From assembly GCA_018883245.1 (NCBI GenBank), contig VEQL01000014.1, positions 1-62,104 on the forward strand: a stretch of DNA of 62,104 nt, written 5' to 3'. The notes under the pieces were generated by a model. The model searched no databases, was not told the DNA's origin, and worked only from the letters and a program-made list of their open reading frames with translations. The position numbers and the translations under genes are program-made. How positions within the stretch are numbered: the stretch's first letter is position 1; every line of letters starts with the position of its first letter. Origin of the DNA: Chthoniobacterales bacterium. Lineage in GTDB: Bacteria > Verrucomicrobiota > Verrucomicrobiia > Chthoniobacterales > JACTMZ01. Shown here piece by piece: positions 51,485-60,283 of this stretch.

Positions 51485-51747
51485 TGCGCACAGCCGTCAT
51501 CCAGGGCCACGTCACCTCGACCGTGAAGCATCCCAGCTTCCACGGCACTCGCTTGCTCGTCGCCGTGCCCGAATCAGGTGATGTTGCGCCGCAGATCGTC
51601 CTCGACCAACTCGGCGCCGCCATCGGACAGCGTGTCATCATCTCCAGCGACGGCGCCGAAGCGCGCAAAATGGTCAATGACGAACTCAGCCCCGCGCGCT
51701 GGAACGTCACCGGCATCATCGATCCGGAGGGAGCCCTCGCCGTATGA
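51484..51747 (+). CDS. BMC-P pentameric vertex protein 2
   Basis: An 87-residue EutN/CcmL-fold protein: MRTAVIQGHVTSTVKHPSFH, GTRLLVAVPESGDVAPQIVL, DQLGAAIGQRVIISSDG, NVTGIIDPEGALAV. The chosen ATG at 51484 shares a base with the aldehyde dehydrogenase stop (TGATG). It lacks the GAGxGExV(L/I) stretch in full (GAAIGQRVI) and is a divergent paralogue, as usual for PVM-type loci with three BMC-P genes. Confidence 0.93.
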   Translation: MRTAVIQGHVTSTVKHPSFHGTRLLVAVPESGDVAPQIVLDQLGAAIGQRVIISSDGAEARKMVNDELSPARWNVTGIIDPEGALAV

Positions 51748-52028
51748 GACTCGGCACCGTCATCGGCCGCGTCACACTCTCCGTGCGCAACCCCGCCTAC
51801 AACGGCGAGCGGCTGCTGCTCACGCTGCCGTGGCGCCGTGAAACGCTGAAAGGCGAACAGAAATTCGATCCGTCGATCGTCGTTTACGACCGCCTCGGCG
51901 CCGATGTCGGACAGACCGTCGCCATCAGCGAAGGCCGCGAAGCCGCCTGCCCTTTTCCCAAACCGACGCCCGTGGACGCCTATTGCGCCGCGCTCGTCGA
52001 TGAAATGTTCATCCAACCGCAATCATGA
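51744..52028 (+). CDS. BMC-P pentameric vertex protein 3
   Basis: A 94-residue EutN/CcmL-fold protein: MRLGTVIGRVTLSVRNPAYN, GERLLLTLPW, VVYDRLGADVGQTVAISEG and a C-terminal AYCAALVDEMFIQPQS. An insertion around residues 35-45 (RRETLKGEQKFD) distinguishes it from the other two. Both ends overlap neighbours by 4 bp. Confidence 0.93.
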   Translation: MRLGTVIGRVTLSVRNPAYNGERLLLTLPWRRETLKGEQKFDPSIVVYDRLGADVGQTVAISEGREAACPFPKPTPVDAYCAALVDEMFIQPQS

Positions 52029-53068
52029 AAGTGTTCGCCCACAAAGACGCTGCCGATTTCGTCAGCACCGGAGCCAAGGAATTCCGCCACAACCGCGAGG
52101 TTCTCCTCACACCCGGAGCGCGCGATGCGTTCTCCGAGGCCGGCATCAAAATCGTCTTCCAGGAAGGGGCTGCGGGCGAAAGCTCGGCCGTCACCGCCCT
52201 GACCACATCCGGGGACGCCGCGTTGTTCAATTCGCCTCTCGCGGAAAAGCTCAAAAAGGAAATCTGCGAGATCGGGCGGCGGATTTGGATCCGAGAATAT
52301 TCTGACGGCAACGGCGGCAACATTTCAGCACGGCTGACGGACAACCGCTTCATTTGCACGCCCACCGGCGTGAGCAAGGGTTTCATGACGCCCGACATGC
52401 TCTGCATGGTGGATGGCGAAGGGCGCCAGGTGGCCGGAACATGGAAGCGTTCCAGCGAGATCACAACACACCTTGCGATCTACAACACCACCCCAGAAGC
52501 CGCATCCGTGTGCCACGCGCATCCTTGCCATGCCGGAGCATTTGCCATCAAGGGCATGCAACCCCCGCCGCGGCTGATCCCCGAGCTGGAGGTGTTTGTC
52601 GGCACCGTCGCCCTTGCCGAATACAAGACGCCGGGCTCGGCCGAGATGGCCGAGTCCATCAAACCCCTCGCCCCGCAGCACCAGTCGATCATCATGGGCA
52701 ACCATGGCGTCATCACCTGGGGCAAGTCGGTGGAGGATGCCTATTTCAAAATGGAAATCACCGACGCCTACTGCCGCACGGTGATTCTGGCGCAGTCCAT
52801 CCCCGGCGGAGCGTCCATCCCGTGTGAAAAAATCGGCGAATTGCTCGACATCAAAAAAGGCCTCGGACTTCCCGACCCGCGTTACGGACTCAAACCCGCC
52901 GAACTTTGCGAGGTCGATCCGTGGACCCAAATGTGCGGGCAGCGCGGTTGCGCCACACCCGTCACGCCTTTCACCCCGCTCGAGGCACCTTCCTCTGCAC
53001 CGGCATCCGCAGAAATCGAAGCCCTCGTGCAAAGAATCACCGACGAAATCGTCGCCAACCTGAAATAA
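52025..53068 (+). CDS. Class II aldolase (rhamnulose/fuculose-1-phosphate) with C-terminal encapsulation peptide
   Basis: 347 residues, longer than standalone class II aldolases (about 215-275). Residues 1-70 are an added N-terminal domain; the aldolase core has the metal-binding pattern DGNGGNISARL, CVCHAHP-like VCHAHPCHAGAFAI (His pair), the catalytic Glu in LIPELEVFVGTVAL and the third His in GNHGVITWGKSVEDA. After a linker of Pro, Ala and Ser, the C-terminus SAEIEALVQRITDEIVANLK is an amphipathic helix that should target the enzyme to the shell interior. The products DHAP and L-lactaldehyde are inferred from the rhaB neighbour. Confidence 0.9.
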   Translation: MKVFAHKDAADFVSTGAKEFRHNREVLLTPGARDAFSEAGIKIVFQEGAAGESSAVTALTTSGDAALFNSPLAEKLKKEICEIGRRIWIREYSDGNGGNISARLTDNRFICTPTGVSKGFMTPDMLCMVDGEGRQVAGTWKRSSEITTHLAIYNTTPEAASVCHAHPCHAGAFAIKGMQPPPRLIPELEVFVGTVALAEYKTPGSAEMAESIKPLAPQHQSIIMGNHGVITWGKSVEDAYFKMEITDAYCRTVILAQSIPGGASIPCEKIGELLDIKKGLGLPDPRYGLKPAELCEVDPWTQMCGQRGCATPVTPFTPLEAPSSAPASAEIEALVQRITDEIVANLK

Positions 53069-53071
53069 ATC

Positions 53072-53995
53072 ATGAAAGTAGCCATCATCGGCGGCGGAGG
53101 CCGCGTCGGCAGTTGCGCAGCCTTTGCCCTGCAATGCTCGGGACTCGTCAAAGACCTCATCATCCTCGACGCCAACCAGGCTGCGGCCGAAGGCGAAGCC
53201 CTCGACCTCCTGCATGGAGCGGCCTTCTGCGCGGACCAGAACATTTACGCCGGCACCTACGCTGACTGCGCCCAAGCGGACCTCGTCTGCATCACGGCGG
53301 GACTTCGCCGCAAACCGGACGAGTCGCGACTCGACCTCATCAACCGGAACGTCGGGCTTTTCAACGGCATCCTCGACAGCCTGAAGCAGGCCGGGCTGAA
53401 AAAGAGCGCGATCATCTTCGTCGTTTCCAATCCGGTGGACATTCTCACCCAGCTCGCGGTGGAGCGCCTCGGCCTCCCGTGGCAACAGGTCCTCGGGCTC
53501 GGCACCATGCTCGACAGCTCGCGTTTCTGCTCGCTCATTGCTTCGGAACTCAAACTCCCCGCCACGCAGGTGCGTGCCATGATCCTCGGCGAACACGGCG
53601 ACAGCATGCTGCCCGTGTGGTCGTCCGCCACAGTGGACGGCTTCCCGCTGTTGAAGTTCCCCGGTGTCACGCCAACGTTCCAATCGAAAGTGTTCGAGCG
53701 CACGCAGAAGAGCGGGGCCGAAGTCATTTCGCGCAAAGGCGGCGCCGGTTGGGCTGTCGGAGTGACGATCAAGGAAGTAATCGACTGCATCGCCCTCGAC
53801 CGCCAACGCGTTCTTCCCGTCTCCAGCCAGATTCAGGGCTCCTACGGCATCCGCGGCATCAGCTTGAGCGTGCCCACAGTCGTCGGCCGTGCCGGCGTCG
53901 TGAAGCAACTCGAAATCGAACTCTGGCCGAAAGAGATGCAGGCGCTTCAGGCCTCCGCCCAAGCGCTCAAGGCGACCCGCGCAAAGATCAAATAG
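53072..53995 (+). CDS. Lactate/malate dehydrogenase family enzyme of the BMC operon
   Basis: A 307-residue LDH/MDH: Rossmann motif VAIIGGGGRVGSCAAFALQ, VSNPVDILTQLA, catalytic pair Asp in GTMLDSSRFCSLIA and His in ILGEHGDSMLPVWS. The substrate-discriminating residue before KP in ITAGLRRKPDESRLDL is Arg, as in malate dehydrogenases (LDHs have Gln there). It is the last gene of the BMC operon and overlaps the convergent galK end by 8 bp. In such loci it may recycle NAD. The acceptor substrate (oxaloacetate, pyruvate or another 2-oxoacid) is unknown. Confidence 0.88.
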   Translation: MKVAIIGGGGRVGSCAAFALQCSGLVKDLIILDANQAAAEGEALDLLHGAAFCADQNIYAGTYADCAQADLVCITAGLRRKPDESRLDLINRNVGLFNGILDSLKQAGLKKSAIIFVVSNPVDILTQLAVERLGLPWQQVLGLGTMLDSSRFCSLIASELKLPATQVRAMILGEHGDSMLPVWSSATVDGFPLLKFPGVTPTFQSKVFERTQKSGAEVISRKGGAGWAVGVTIKEVIDCIALDRQRVLPVSSQIQGSYGIRGISLSVPTVVGRAGVVKQLEIELWPKEMQALQASAQALKATRAKIK

Positions 53996-55103
53996 CTTGG
54001 TCCGGACCCCCGGCGGAACTGACCGATACCGCGGGTTCCCTGCCCCACACGGCCAGCACGCGGGTTTTCAGTTCCTCCACGAACGCATCGACCTGCGACC
54101 GGCCAACCAACGCGAGGATAGCGCCGCCGAATCCCCCTCCTGTGAGCCGCGCGCCGAGGCATCCGGGAATTTCCCGTGCAAGGCCCGAAAGAAAATCCAA
54201 TTCCCCGCAGGAATTCTCGAAAAGAGTGCGCGAACTTTCGTGGGACTGGTTCATCAGCTTTCCCACGGAAACCAGATCGCCTTGCTCCAGGGCTGCCACA
54301 GCGGCGGCAACACGCGCATTCTCACCGACCACATGGGAGGCCCGCCGCTGGGGCGCTCCGGACAGCCGCCCCTGATTGACCGCCTCCGCAATCATGGCAT
54401 CCGACGCATCGCGCAATTTGGACACCCCTAGCGCGCGGGCCGCTTGCTCGCACTCCGACCGCCGGGCATTGTAGGCGCCGTCCGACAGCGCGTGTTTCAC
54501 CCCGCTTTGGACAATGACGAAGCGCGCATCCGCAGGCACCGGCACGCGGCGCACATCGAGGCTTCGACAGTCGAGGAATACGGCGTGATCCCGCGTCGCA
54601 AAGAGCGAAGTCACTTGGTCGAGCAATCCGCACCGGACGCCGGCAAATTTGTGCTCTGCTTCCTGCCCGATCCGGGCCAATTCGAGATCGTCGAAAGCGG
54701 TGCCCCAAGCCTGCTGGAAGACCCGCGCCGTGGCGCATTCCAAGGCCGCGCTGCTGCTGAGACCGGCCCCCATCGGCACGGTGCTGCGGATCTCCAACTC
54801 GAGCCCGCAGGGCTTCGCGCCCCGTGAGAGGAAGGCGGCAGCGACGCCGATCGCGTAATTCGCCCAGGATCCTTCGCCCGCTGGCTGGAGGTTGTCCAAG
54901 GAGCATCCATGACTCTCGCCAAGATCCGCCGCATGAAGACGGAGAAGGTGATCCCTGCACACACGCGCGCGCACCGTCGCACCGACATCAAGCCCGATGC
55001 CCAGAACCAGTCCGTCGTTGTAGTCGGTGTGGTTGCCCAGCCACTCCGCACGGCCGGGCGCGCTGCCTGTTATTTCTTTTTCGTGGTCCGGATCAGTAAG
55101 CAT
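53988..55103 (-). CDS. galK: Galactokinase (GHMP kinase)
   Basis: A 371-residue GHMP kinase with the three family motifs: GRAEWLGNHTDYNDGLVLGI (substrate motif; Asn replaces the usual Glu of GEHTDYN), MGAGLSSSAALECATARV (phosphate loop) and LTGGGFGGAILALVG (motif 3). It makes galactose-1-phosphate for the Leloir pathway, though the Asn variant might shift sugar preference. It lies 72 bp downstream of mutB on the same strand, with an AT-rich stretch between (55125-55145), so it may have its own promoter. Confidence 0.88.
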   Translation of the reverse strand: MLTDPDHEKEITGSAPGRAEWLGNHTDYNDGLVLGIGLDVGATVRARVCRDHLLRLHAADLGESHGCSLDNLQPAGEGSWANYAIGVAAAFLSRGAKPCGLELEIRSTVPMGAGLSSSAALECATARVFQQAWGTAFDDLELARIGQEAEHKFAGVRCGLLDQVTSLFATRDHAVFLDCRSLDVRRVPVPADARFVIVQSGVKHALSDGAYNARRSECEQAARALGVSKLRDASDAMIAEAVNQGRLSGAPQRRASHVVGENARVAAAVAALEQGDLVSVGKLMNQSHESSRTLFENSCGELDFLSGLAREIPGCLGARLTGGGFGGAILALVGRSQVDAFVEELKTRVLAVWGREPAVSVSSAGGPDQAI

Positions 55104-55175
55104 TGGGCGCGAGGCGGGGATTTGATCATTTTTAATATTATATCCGGGGAACCGGTGGCGCCGCAGAAAACCGCG

Positions 55176-57320
55176 TCACGCTTTGACCTGCCCCTCAAGA
55201 TCGAGAATCAACCGCTTGGCGGCTTCCGGGATCACCGTGCCCGGACCGAAAATTTCCGCCGCACCGTGGCGCCGCAGAAAATCGTAATCTTGCGCGGGAA
55301 TGACACCGCCAATCACGACGAGGATATCCGGGCGTCCGAGCTTTTTGAGTTCCTCGACAAGTTGGGGCAGCAGTGTCTTGTGCCCGCCGGCCAGCGAACT
55401 GAACCCGACGATGTGCACGTCGTTCTCGACCGCTTGCTTGGCGGTTTCCTCGGGCGTCTGGAAGAGCGGGCCGATATCGACGTCGAAGCCGAGGTCCGCA
55501 TAAGCCGTGGCCACGACTTTAGCGCCGCGGTCGTGGCCGTCCTGTCCCATCTTGGCCACGAGGATGCGCGGACGCCGGCCGTGCCGCGTCTCGAAGTCCG
55601 CGCACATGCGCCGCACATCGCCGACGAGCTTTGTTTCGCCGTATTCGCGCCCGTAAACGCCGGAGATGGAACGGACAACCGCCATATGCCGACCATACAC
55701 TTTTTCCATCGCGTCGGAAATCTCCCCGAGTGTGGCACGGGCACGGGCCGCATCCACCGCCAAAGCGAGAAGATTGCCCTTTCCGTCCTGGGCCGCCTCG
55801 GTCAGCGCCTGCAGCGCCCGAGTCACCTTCGCATTGTCCCTCTCGGCGCGCAGCTTTTTGAGCTGGGCCACTTGCTCTTCGCGGACTGCGGTGTTGTCCA
55901 CTTCGAGAATTTCCAGCTCTTCCTCCTTCTCGAGCTTGTATTTGTTGACCCCTGCAATCACTTCACGGCCGGAATCGATGTGCGCCTGCCGCCGGGCTGC
56001 GGCCTCCTCGATGCGCATTTTGGGCAGACCCGTATTGATTGCTTTGGCCATGCCGCCGAGTTTCTCGACCTCGACGATGTGAGCCCATGCACGCTCCATA
56101 AGGTCGCGCGTGAGGCTCTCAACGTAGTAAGAGCCGCCCCACGGATCCACCGTGCGGCAGATGCCGGTCTCCTCCTGCAGGAAGAGTTGCGTGTTGCGGG
56201 CGATGCGCGCCGAAAAATCGGTCGGCAGAGCGATGGCTTCATCGAGCGAGTTCGTATGGAGCGATTGGGTGCCCCCAAAGGCGGCGGCCATTGCCTCGAT
56301 GCAGGTGCGGATCACGTTGTTGTAAGGATCCTGCTCGGTGAGACTCCATCCCGAGGTTTGGGAGTGCGTGCGCAGGGCCATCGATTTCGGATTTTGCGCC
56401 CCGAGACCCTTGAGCAGCTTCGCCCAGAGCACGCGAGCGGCGCGCATCTTGGCGATTTCCATGAACATGTTTTTGCCCTGGGCCCAGAAGAACGACAAAC
56501 GCGGCGCGAAGGAGTCGATGGGGATGCCGGCCTTGATGCCGGCGCGGACGTATTCCACGCCGTCCGCAAGCGTGTAGGCCATTTCGAGATCGGCCGTGGC
56601 TCCCGCTTCCTGCATGTGGTAGCCGGAGATGCTGATGCTGTTGAACTTCGGCATCTTCTCCGATGTGTAGGAGAAAATGTCGGCAATGATGCGCATCGAG
56701 GCGTCCGGCGGATAAATGTAGGTGTTCCGCACCATGTATTCCTTGAGGATGTCGTTCTGGATCGTGCCGGTGAGCTTCTCCGGCGGAACGCCCTGCTCCT
56801 CGGCGGCGACGATGTAGAAAGCCATGACGGGGATCACCGCGCCATTCATCGTCATGGATACCGACATGCGGTCCAGAGGGATGCCATCGAAGAGCACCTT
56901 CATGTCCTGCACGGAATCGACCGCCACACCGGCCTTGCCGACATCGCCCACCACGCGCGGGTGGTCGGAGTCGTAGCCGCGGTGCGTGGCGAGATCGAAG
57001 GCGATACTCAAGCCCATCTGCCCCGCGGCCAGGTTGCGACGGTAAAAAGCATTGCTCTCGCGCGCGGTGGAAAATCCGGCGTATTGGCGCACGGTCCAAG
57101 GGCGTGTGACATACATCGTGGCGTAAGGACCGCGCAAAAAAGGCGGAACTCCCGCGGTGAAACCCAAGTGCGGGCAATTCGCCAGATCGTCCGGTCGATA
57201 AACCGGCTTGACGTCGATCTGCTCCATCGTGGTCCAAGCAGACCGGGCGCCAGTTGCATGCCCGTGGCCTCTCGCATCAAGTTCCAGCGGAATATTCGAA
57301 AAATCCGGTATCTTGCTCAT
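55176..57320 (-). CDS. mutB: Methylmalonyl-CoA mutase large subunit
   Basis: 714 residues from the ATG at 57320, overlapping the small-subunit stop. The TIM barrel has the substrate-radical residues around [20 protein letters not shown] (Tyr near 89) and [20 protein letters not shown]; the C-terminal cobalamin domain shows [20 protein letters not shown] (the DxHxxG base-off motif) and [20 protein letters not shown]. It interconverts succinyl-CoA and methylmalonyl-CoA using adenosylcobalamin. Together with the following genes it suggests propionate formation from succinate. No epimerase or chaperone (MeaB) gene is in the window. Confidence 0.97.
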   Translation of the reverse strand: MSKIPDFSNIPLELDARGHGHATGARSAWTTMEQIDVKPVYRPDDLANCPHLGFTAGVPPFLRGPYATMYVTRPWTVRQYAGFSTARESNAFYRRNLAAGQMGLSIAFDLATHRGYDSDHPRVVGDVGKAGVAVDSVQDMKVLFDGIPLDRMSVSMTMNGAVIPVMAFYIVAAEEQGVPPEKLTGTIQNDILKEYMVRNTYIYPPDASMRIIADIFSYTSEKMPKFNSISISGYHMQEAGATADLEMAYTLADGVEYVRAGIKAGIPIDSFAPRLSFFWAQGKNMFMEIAKMRAARVLWAKLLKGLGAQNPKSMALRTHSQTSGWSLTEQDPYNNVIRTCIEAMAAAFGGTQSLHTNSLDEAIALPTDFSARIARNTQLFLQEETGICRTVDPWGGSYYVESLTRDLMERAWAHIVEVEKLGGMAKAINTGLPKMRIEEAAARRQAHIDSGREVIAGVNKYKLEKEEELEILEVDNTAVREEQVAQLKKLRAERDNAKVTRALQALTEAAQDGKGNLLALAVDAARARATLGEISDAMEKVYGRHMAVVRSISGVYGREYGETKLVGDVRRMCADFETRHGRRPRILVAKMGQDGHDRGAKVVATAYADLGFDVDIGPLFQTPEETAKQAVENDVHIVGFSSLAGGHKTLLPQLVEELKKLGRPDILVVIGGVIPAQDYDFLRRHGAAEIFGPGTVIPEAAKRLILDLEGQVKA

Positions 57321-58750
57321 CCCGCGACCCCCAGTTTTTTTTGCCAATCGGAGAGGAACGCGCCGCAATCGGCTTTCAAGTGGATGAAGTCCGCGACACC
57401 CGCAGCCTTGAAGGATTCGACATGCTCCGCAGGATATCCCGCAAGGATCACCGGAAGGGCACGGTTCATTTCCCCGAGCACCGCGGGAACCAACCCCGGA
57501 TAAGTGTCGTCGGTCGAGCAGAGCACCGCGGCCAACGCTCCGGAAGCAACCGCGGCCTTGGCCGCGTCGCCCGGAGTCTCAAATCCCGACGGGTAGATCA
57601 CCTCGAATCCTCCCGGCTCGAGAAAACCGCGCACGAAATCCGCGCGGGCTTTGTGCTGCTTGATCGGTCCCATGGTCATGAGAAATATTTTCGGCGCACC
57701 ACCGGTTTTTTGCGCGTAATTCCAAGCATTGGCCCGCAGCTTCTCGAAATCGCAGGCCAGCCGGCCATCCGCGGCCTTGGCCTCCGCCGGTTTTTCGGCC
57801 GGGTTGGCGTATTGGTTGACTCCGACCATCGCACGGCGGCGCGTGGAGAGGGTCGCGCGCTGTTTCCGCGCCGAGGCACCGACATCTGCCGGCTCAGCCT
57901 TTTGGAACAGCGACCATGCGGCCTCGGCAATCTCCTTGGTCAAGGTCTCGACAAACCACGACCCGCCAGCGGGATCGGCCACGGCTGCAGCATGACACTC
58001 TTCGCGCAAAATCCGCTGCGTATTGAGGGCGATGCGGCGGGAAAAATCATCGGGCTCGCGAAAGACCTCGTCGAACGGTGCCACACCGAGGCTTTCACAC
58101 CCACCCAGCACGGCCGCGTAAGCCGCAGAGGCTGCCCGGAGCATGTTGTTGTGCGGATCGAGTGAAGACTGCTCCCAGCGCGATGTGCGGGCGTGGATGA
58201 CCATCCGCGCCGCAGCCTCCGAACCGCCGCAGGCTGTGACAATCCGCGACCAGCCGTAACGTGCAGCCCGTAATTTGGCGAGGATGACAAAAAACTCTCC
58301 TCCTGCCGCGAAAGAGAAACGGATTTTGGCCGCCGCGTTGTCGATACTTTCACCCTTGGATGCGAGTTCGCGCAGCGCCTGAAGGCCCCGCGTCCATGCG
58401 AGAGCAACTTCCTGCACAGCCGTCCCTCCGTCCTCGTGGATCTCGGCGACATCGATACGAACGCCTCCCACGGGAAGCTCCGGTTCACCGTCCTGAACCG
58501 TCTCCCAATCGGTGCCGCCCTTGCCGCCGCGCACGTAAGGAAAAACACCGGGGTCATGATCCGCTCCCGCGAGACGCGACGAGTTTTCCTTTTGGTAAAT
58601 CGGCTGGACGGCCAGTTCATCGGGGGTCCGTGAAACGAGCTTTTCAAGCGGCCTGCCCTTCAGCGAAGACTCTGCAGCCGCCTTCCATTCGTCCAAAGAC
58701 GCCGGCGCAAATTCAGCCAGGTCCAGCTTTTCGGAGAACAACCCGCTCAC
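57317..58750 (-). CDS. mutA: Methylmalonyl-CoA mutase small subunit
   Basis: A 477-residue mutase paralogue that lacks the cobalamin-binding histidine. It keeps the barrel pattern ([60 protein letters not shown]), but in the C-terminal flavodoxin-like part the loop that would contain DxHxxG reads [18 protein letters not shown]. Such subunits are structural partners of the large subunit in the heterodimeric enzyme. Overlaps both neighbours by 4 bp, so the carboxyltransferase, mutA and mutB are translated as a set. Confidence 0.93.
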   Translation of the reverse strand: MSGLFSEKLDLAEFAPASLDEWKAAAESSLKGRPLEKLVSRTPDELAVQPIYQKENSSRLAGADHDPGVFPYVRGGKGGTDWETVQDGEPELPVGGVRIDVAEIHEDGGTAVQEVALAWTRGLQALRELASKGESIDNAAAKIRFSFAAGGEFFVILAKLRAARYGWSRIVTACGGSEAAARMVIHARTSRWEQSSLDPHNNMLRAASAAYAAVLGGCESLGVAPFDEVFREPDDFSRRIALNTQRILREECHAAAVADPAGGSWFVETLTKEIAEAAWSLFQKAEPADVGASARKQRATLSTRRRAMVGVNQYANPAEKPAEAKAADGRLACDFEKLRANAWNYAQKTGGAPKIFLMTMGPIKQHKARADFVRGFLEPGGFEVIYPSGFETPGDAAKAAVASGALAAVLCSTDDTYPGLVPAVLGEMNRALPVILAGYPAEHVESFKAAGVADFIHLKADCGAFLSDWQKKLGVAG

Positions 58751-60225
58751 GAGACCAGCTCCTCGATTTCGACGTTGTGGCTCTTTCCTTGGATTTGCAT
58801 CACATAACGCGCAGGCCGCCTCTTCGGTTGTGGCACTGCAGTGGCCTTTGATTGCGGGGCTGCAACCGCAGGAGGTTTTTCGCCGGGCTTTTCGCCGCGC
58901 AAAAGTTTTTCGGTCTCCACCGGGAACATGGCGTAGAGGACTGCCGTCTCGTCATCCTCGGGAAACCCTTTCTCTTTCAGCTTGTCGCGCAAGGCGGGAA
59001 GCCCCGGAGAAAGCAAATCCGCAGGACGGACCGTCACCGCTTTTTTGCCGCTTTGTTTTTCCACGAGTGCAAGCAGTTCCTTGTCCACGGGCCCCGGAGT
59101 GCGGCCGTATTTCCCCAAAACAACGTCCTGCGCGGGCTGCGAGATCATTTTCCACCGTCCGAACTTGACGTTGAGCATGGCCTGCGTGCCGACAATCTGC
59201 GACGTCGGCGTGACGAGAGGAATATAGCCGAGAGCGGCGCGCACGACCGGCATCTCGCGCAAGACTTCGTCGTAACGCGCCGCCATCCCCTGGTCTTTGA
59301 GCTGCGTGCGGAAGTTGCTGAGCATGCCCCCGGGAACCTGGTAAGTGAGGATATCGACATCGACGCGCTCGTTGGCCGGGCTGGTGAAGGCCTTGAGTTC
59401 CTCGTAAATTTTTTCGAAATGCGTGCGGAGACGCGCCAAGCGCTCGCGATCGTAATCGGGACAACGCGGGTGCCCCTCGAGCAAAGCCATCATTCGCAGC
59501 GTGTCGGGCTGCGCGGTGCCGTTGGCGAACGGAACGATCGAGGTCTCGACGATATCCACACCGGCGTCGATCGCGGCAAGATAGGCGCTGGCGGCCAAGC
59601 CGGCAGTGTCATGGCTGTGCAGAATGACAGGAACGTCGAAGTTCTTCTTGAGCGTGGAAACAAGATCGTAGGCCACCTTCGGGGTGATGAGTCCGGCCAT
59701 GTCTTTGATGCTCAGCGATTGGCAGCCCATTTCGACGAGAGCCCCGGCAAAAGTGACGAAGGCCTCGATCGTGTGGACCGGGCTGAGGGTGTAGCAAATT
59801 TCACCGCGGGCTTGTTTGCCGGCCTGGAGCGTGGCGCGGACGGCCGTTTCGAGGTTTCGCGGATCATTCAGCGCATCGAAAATTCGCAGCACATCCATCC
59901 CGCGACCGGCGGTGCATTTCACGAACGCCTCGACAACGTCGTCCGGAAAGCTCGTGTATTGCACGATGTTCTGCCCGCGCAGAAGCATGCTGTGCGGCGT
60001 CTTCGAGGCACCGGACTTGAGCGCGGTGATGCGCTCGAAAGGATTTTCCCCTAGGTAGCGCAGGCAGGAATCGATGGTCGCCCCACCCCACGTCTCCAGT
60101 TGCGCGAACCCCAGAGCGTCGAGATCGGCGAGGGCCGGGAGCATCTGCTCCGTCTTCATCCGCGTCGCCGCGAGCGACTGGTGCCCGTCGCGGAGGACCG
60201 TGTTGGCAAAAGCGACGCGCTTCAT
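58747..60225 (-). CDS. Carboxyltransferase subunit (PycB/OadA/transcarboxylase 5S-like)
   Basis: A 492-residue HMGL-like carboxyltransferase. The metal/substrate site is AFANTVLRDGHQSLAATRMK, with ETWGGATIDSCLRYL, the carbamoylated Lys in MGCQSLSIKDMAGLITPK and the second metal His pair in VPVILHSHDTAGLAASAYLA. A PYC_OADA region follows (LSNFRTQLKDQGM, GTQAMLNVKFGRW). The C-terminus is a Pro/Ala linker and [19 protein letters not shown], which resembles only the first strands of a biotinyl domain; the biotin Lys motif (MKM) is absent. It probably moves carboxyl groups between oxaloacetate/pyruvate and a separate biotin carrier, as the 5S subunit of methylmalonyl-CoA carboxyltransferase does. 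First gene of the mutAB operon. Confidence 0.88.
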   Translation of the reverse strand: MKRVAFANTVLRDGHQSLAATRMKTEQMLPALADLDALGFAQLETWGGATIDSCLRYLGENPFERITALKSGASKTPHSMLLRGQNIVQYTSFPDDVVEAFVKCTAGRGMDVLRIFDALNDPRNLETAVRATLQAGKQARGEICYTLSPVHTIEAFVTFAGALVEMGCQSLSIKDMAGLITPKVAYDLVSTLKKNFDVPVILHSHDTAGLAASAYLAAIDAGVDIVETSIVPFANGTAQPDTLRMMALLEGHPRCPDYDRERLARLRTHFEKIYEELKAFTSPANERVDVDILTYQVPGGMLSNFRTQLKDQGMAARYDEVLREMPVVRAALGYIPLVTPTSQIVGTQAMLNVKFGRWKMISQPAQDVVLGKYGRTPGPVDKELLALVEKQSGKKAVTVRPADLLSPGLPALRDKLKEKGFPEDDETAVLYAMFPVETEKLLRGEKPGEKPPAVAAPQSKATAVPQPKRRPARYVMQIQGKSHNVEIEELVS

Positions 60226-60232
60226 TAACTGT

Positions 60233-60245
60233 GCTAATAGTTAGC
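60233..60245. promoter_or_regulatory. Inverted repeat upstream of the carboxyltransferase gene
   Basis: GCTAA (60233-60237) and TTAGC (60241-60245) around TAG, 7 bp upstream of the start codon at 60225. GCTAATAG is the exact complement of CTATTAGC at 26230-26237 before pckG, the other C3/C4 carboxylation gene in the window. Possible operator for a shared regulator. Confidence 0.45.
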
Positions 60246-60283
60246 AGGTTCCCCTGGCCGGGGCAATCAAAAGCCGCAGCGGA

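Noticed and set aside
52325-53962. 545-codon minus-strand ORF opposite the aldolase and dehydrogenase genes
   Set aside because: Shadow frame; opposite strand proteins are clearly real and coupled.
54909-57503. 864-codon plus-strand ORF opposite mutB
   Set aside because: Antisense shadow of galK/mutB in GC-rich DNA; the mutB protein has full family motifs.
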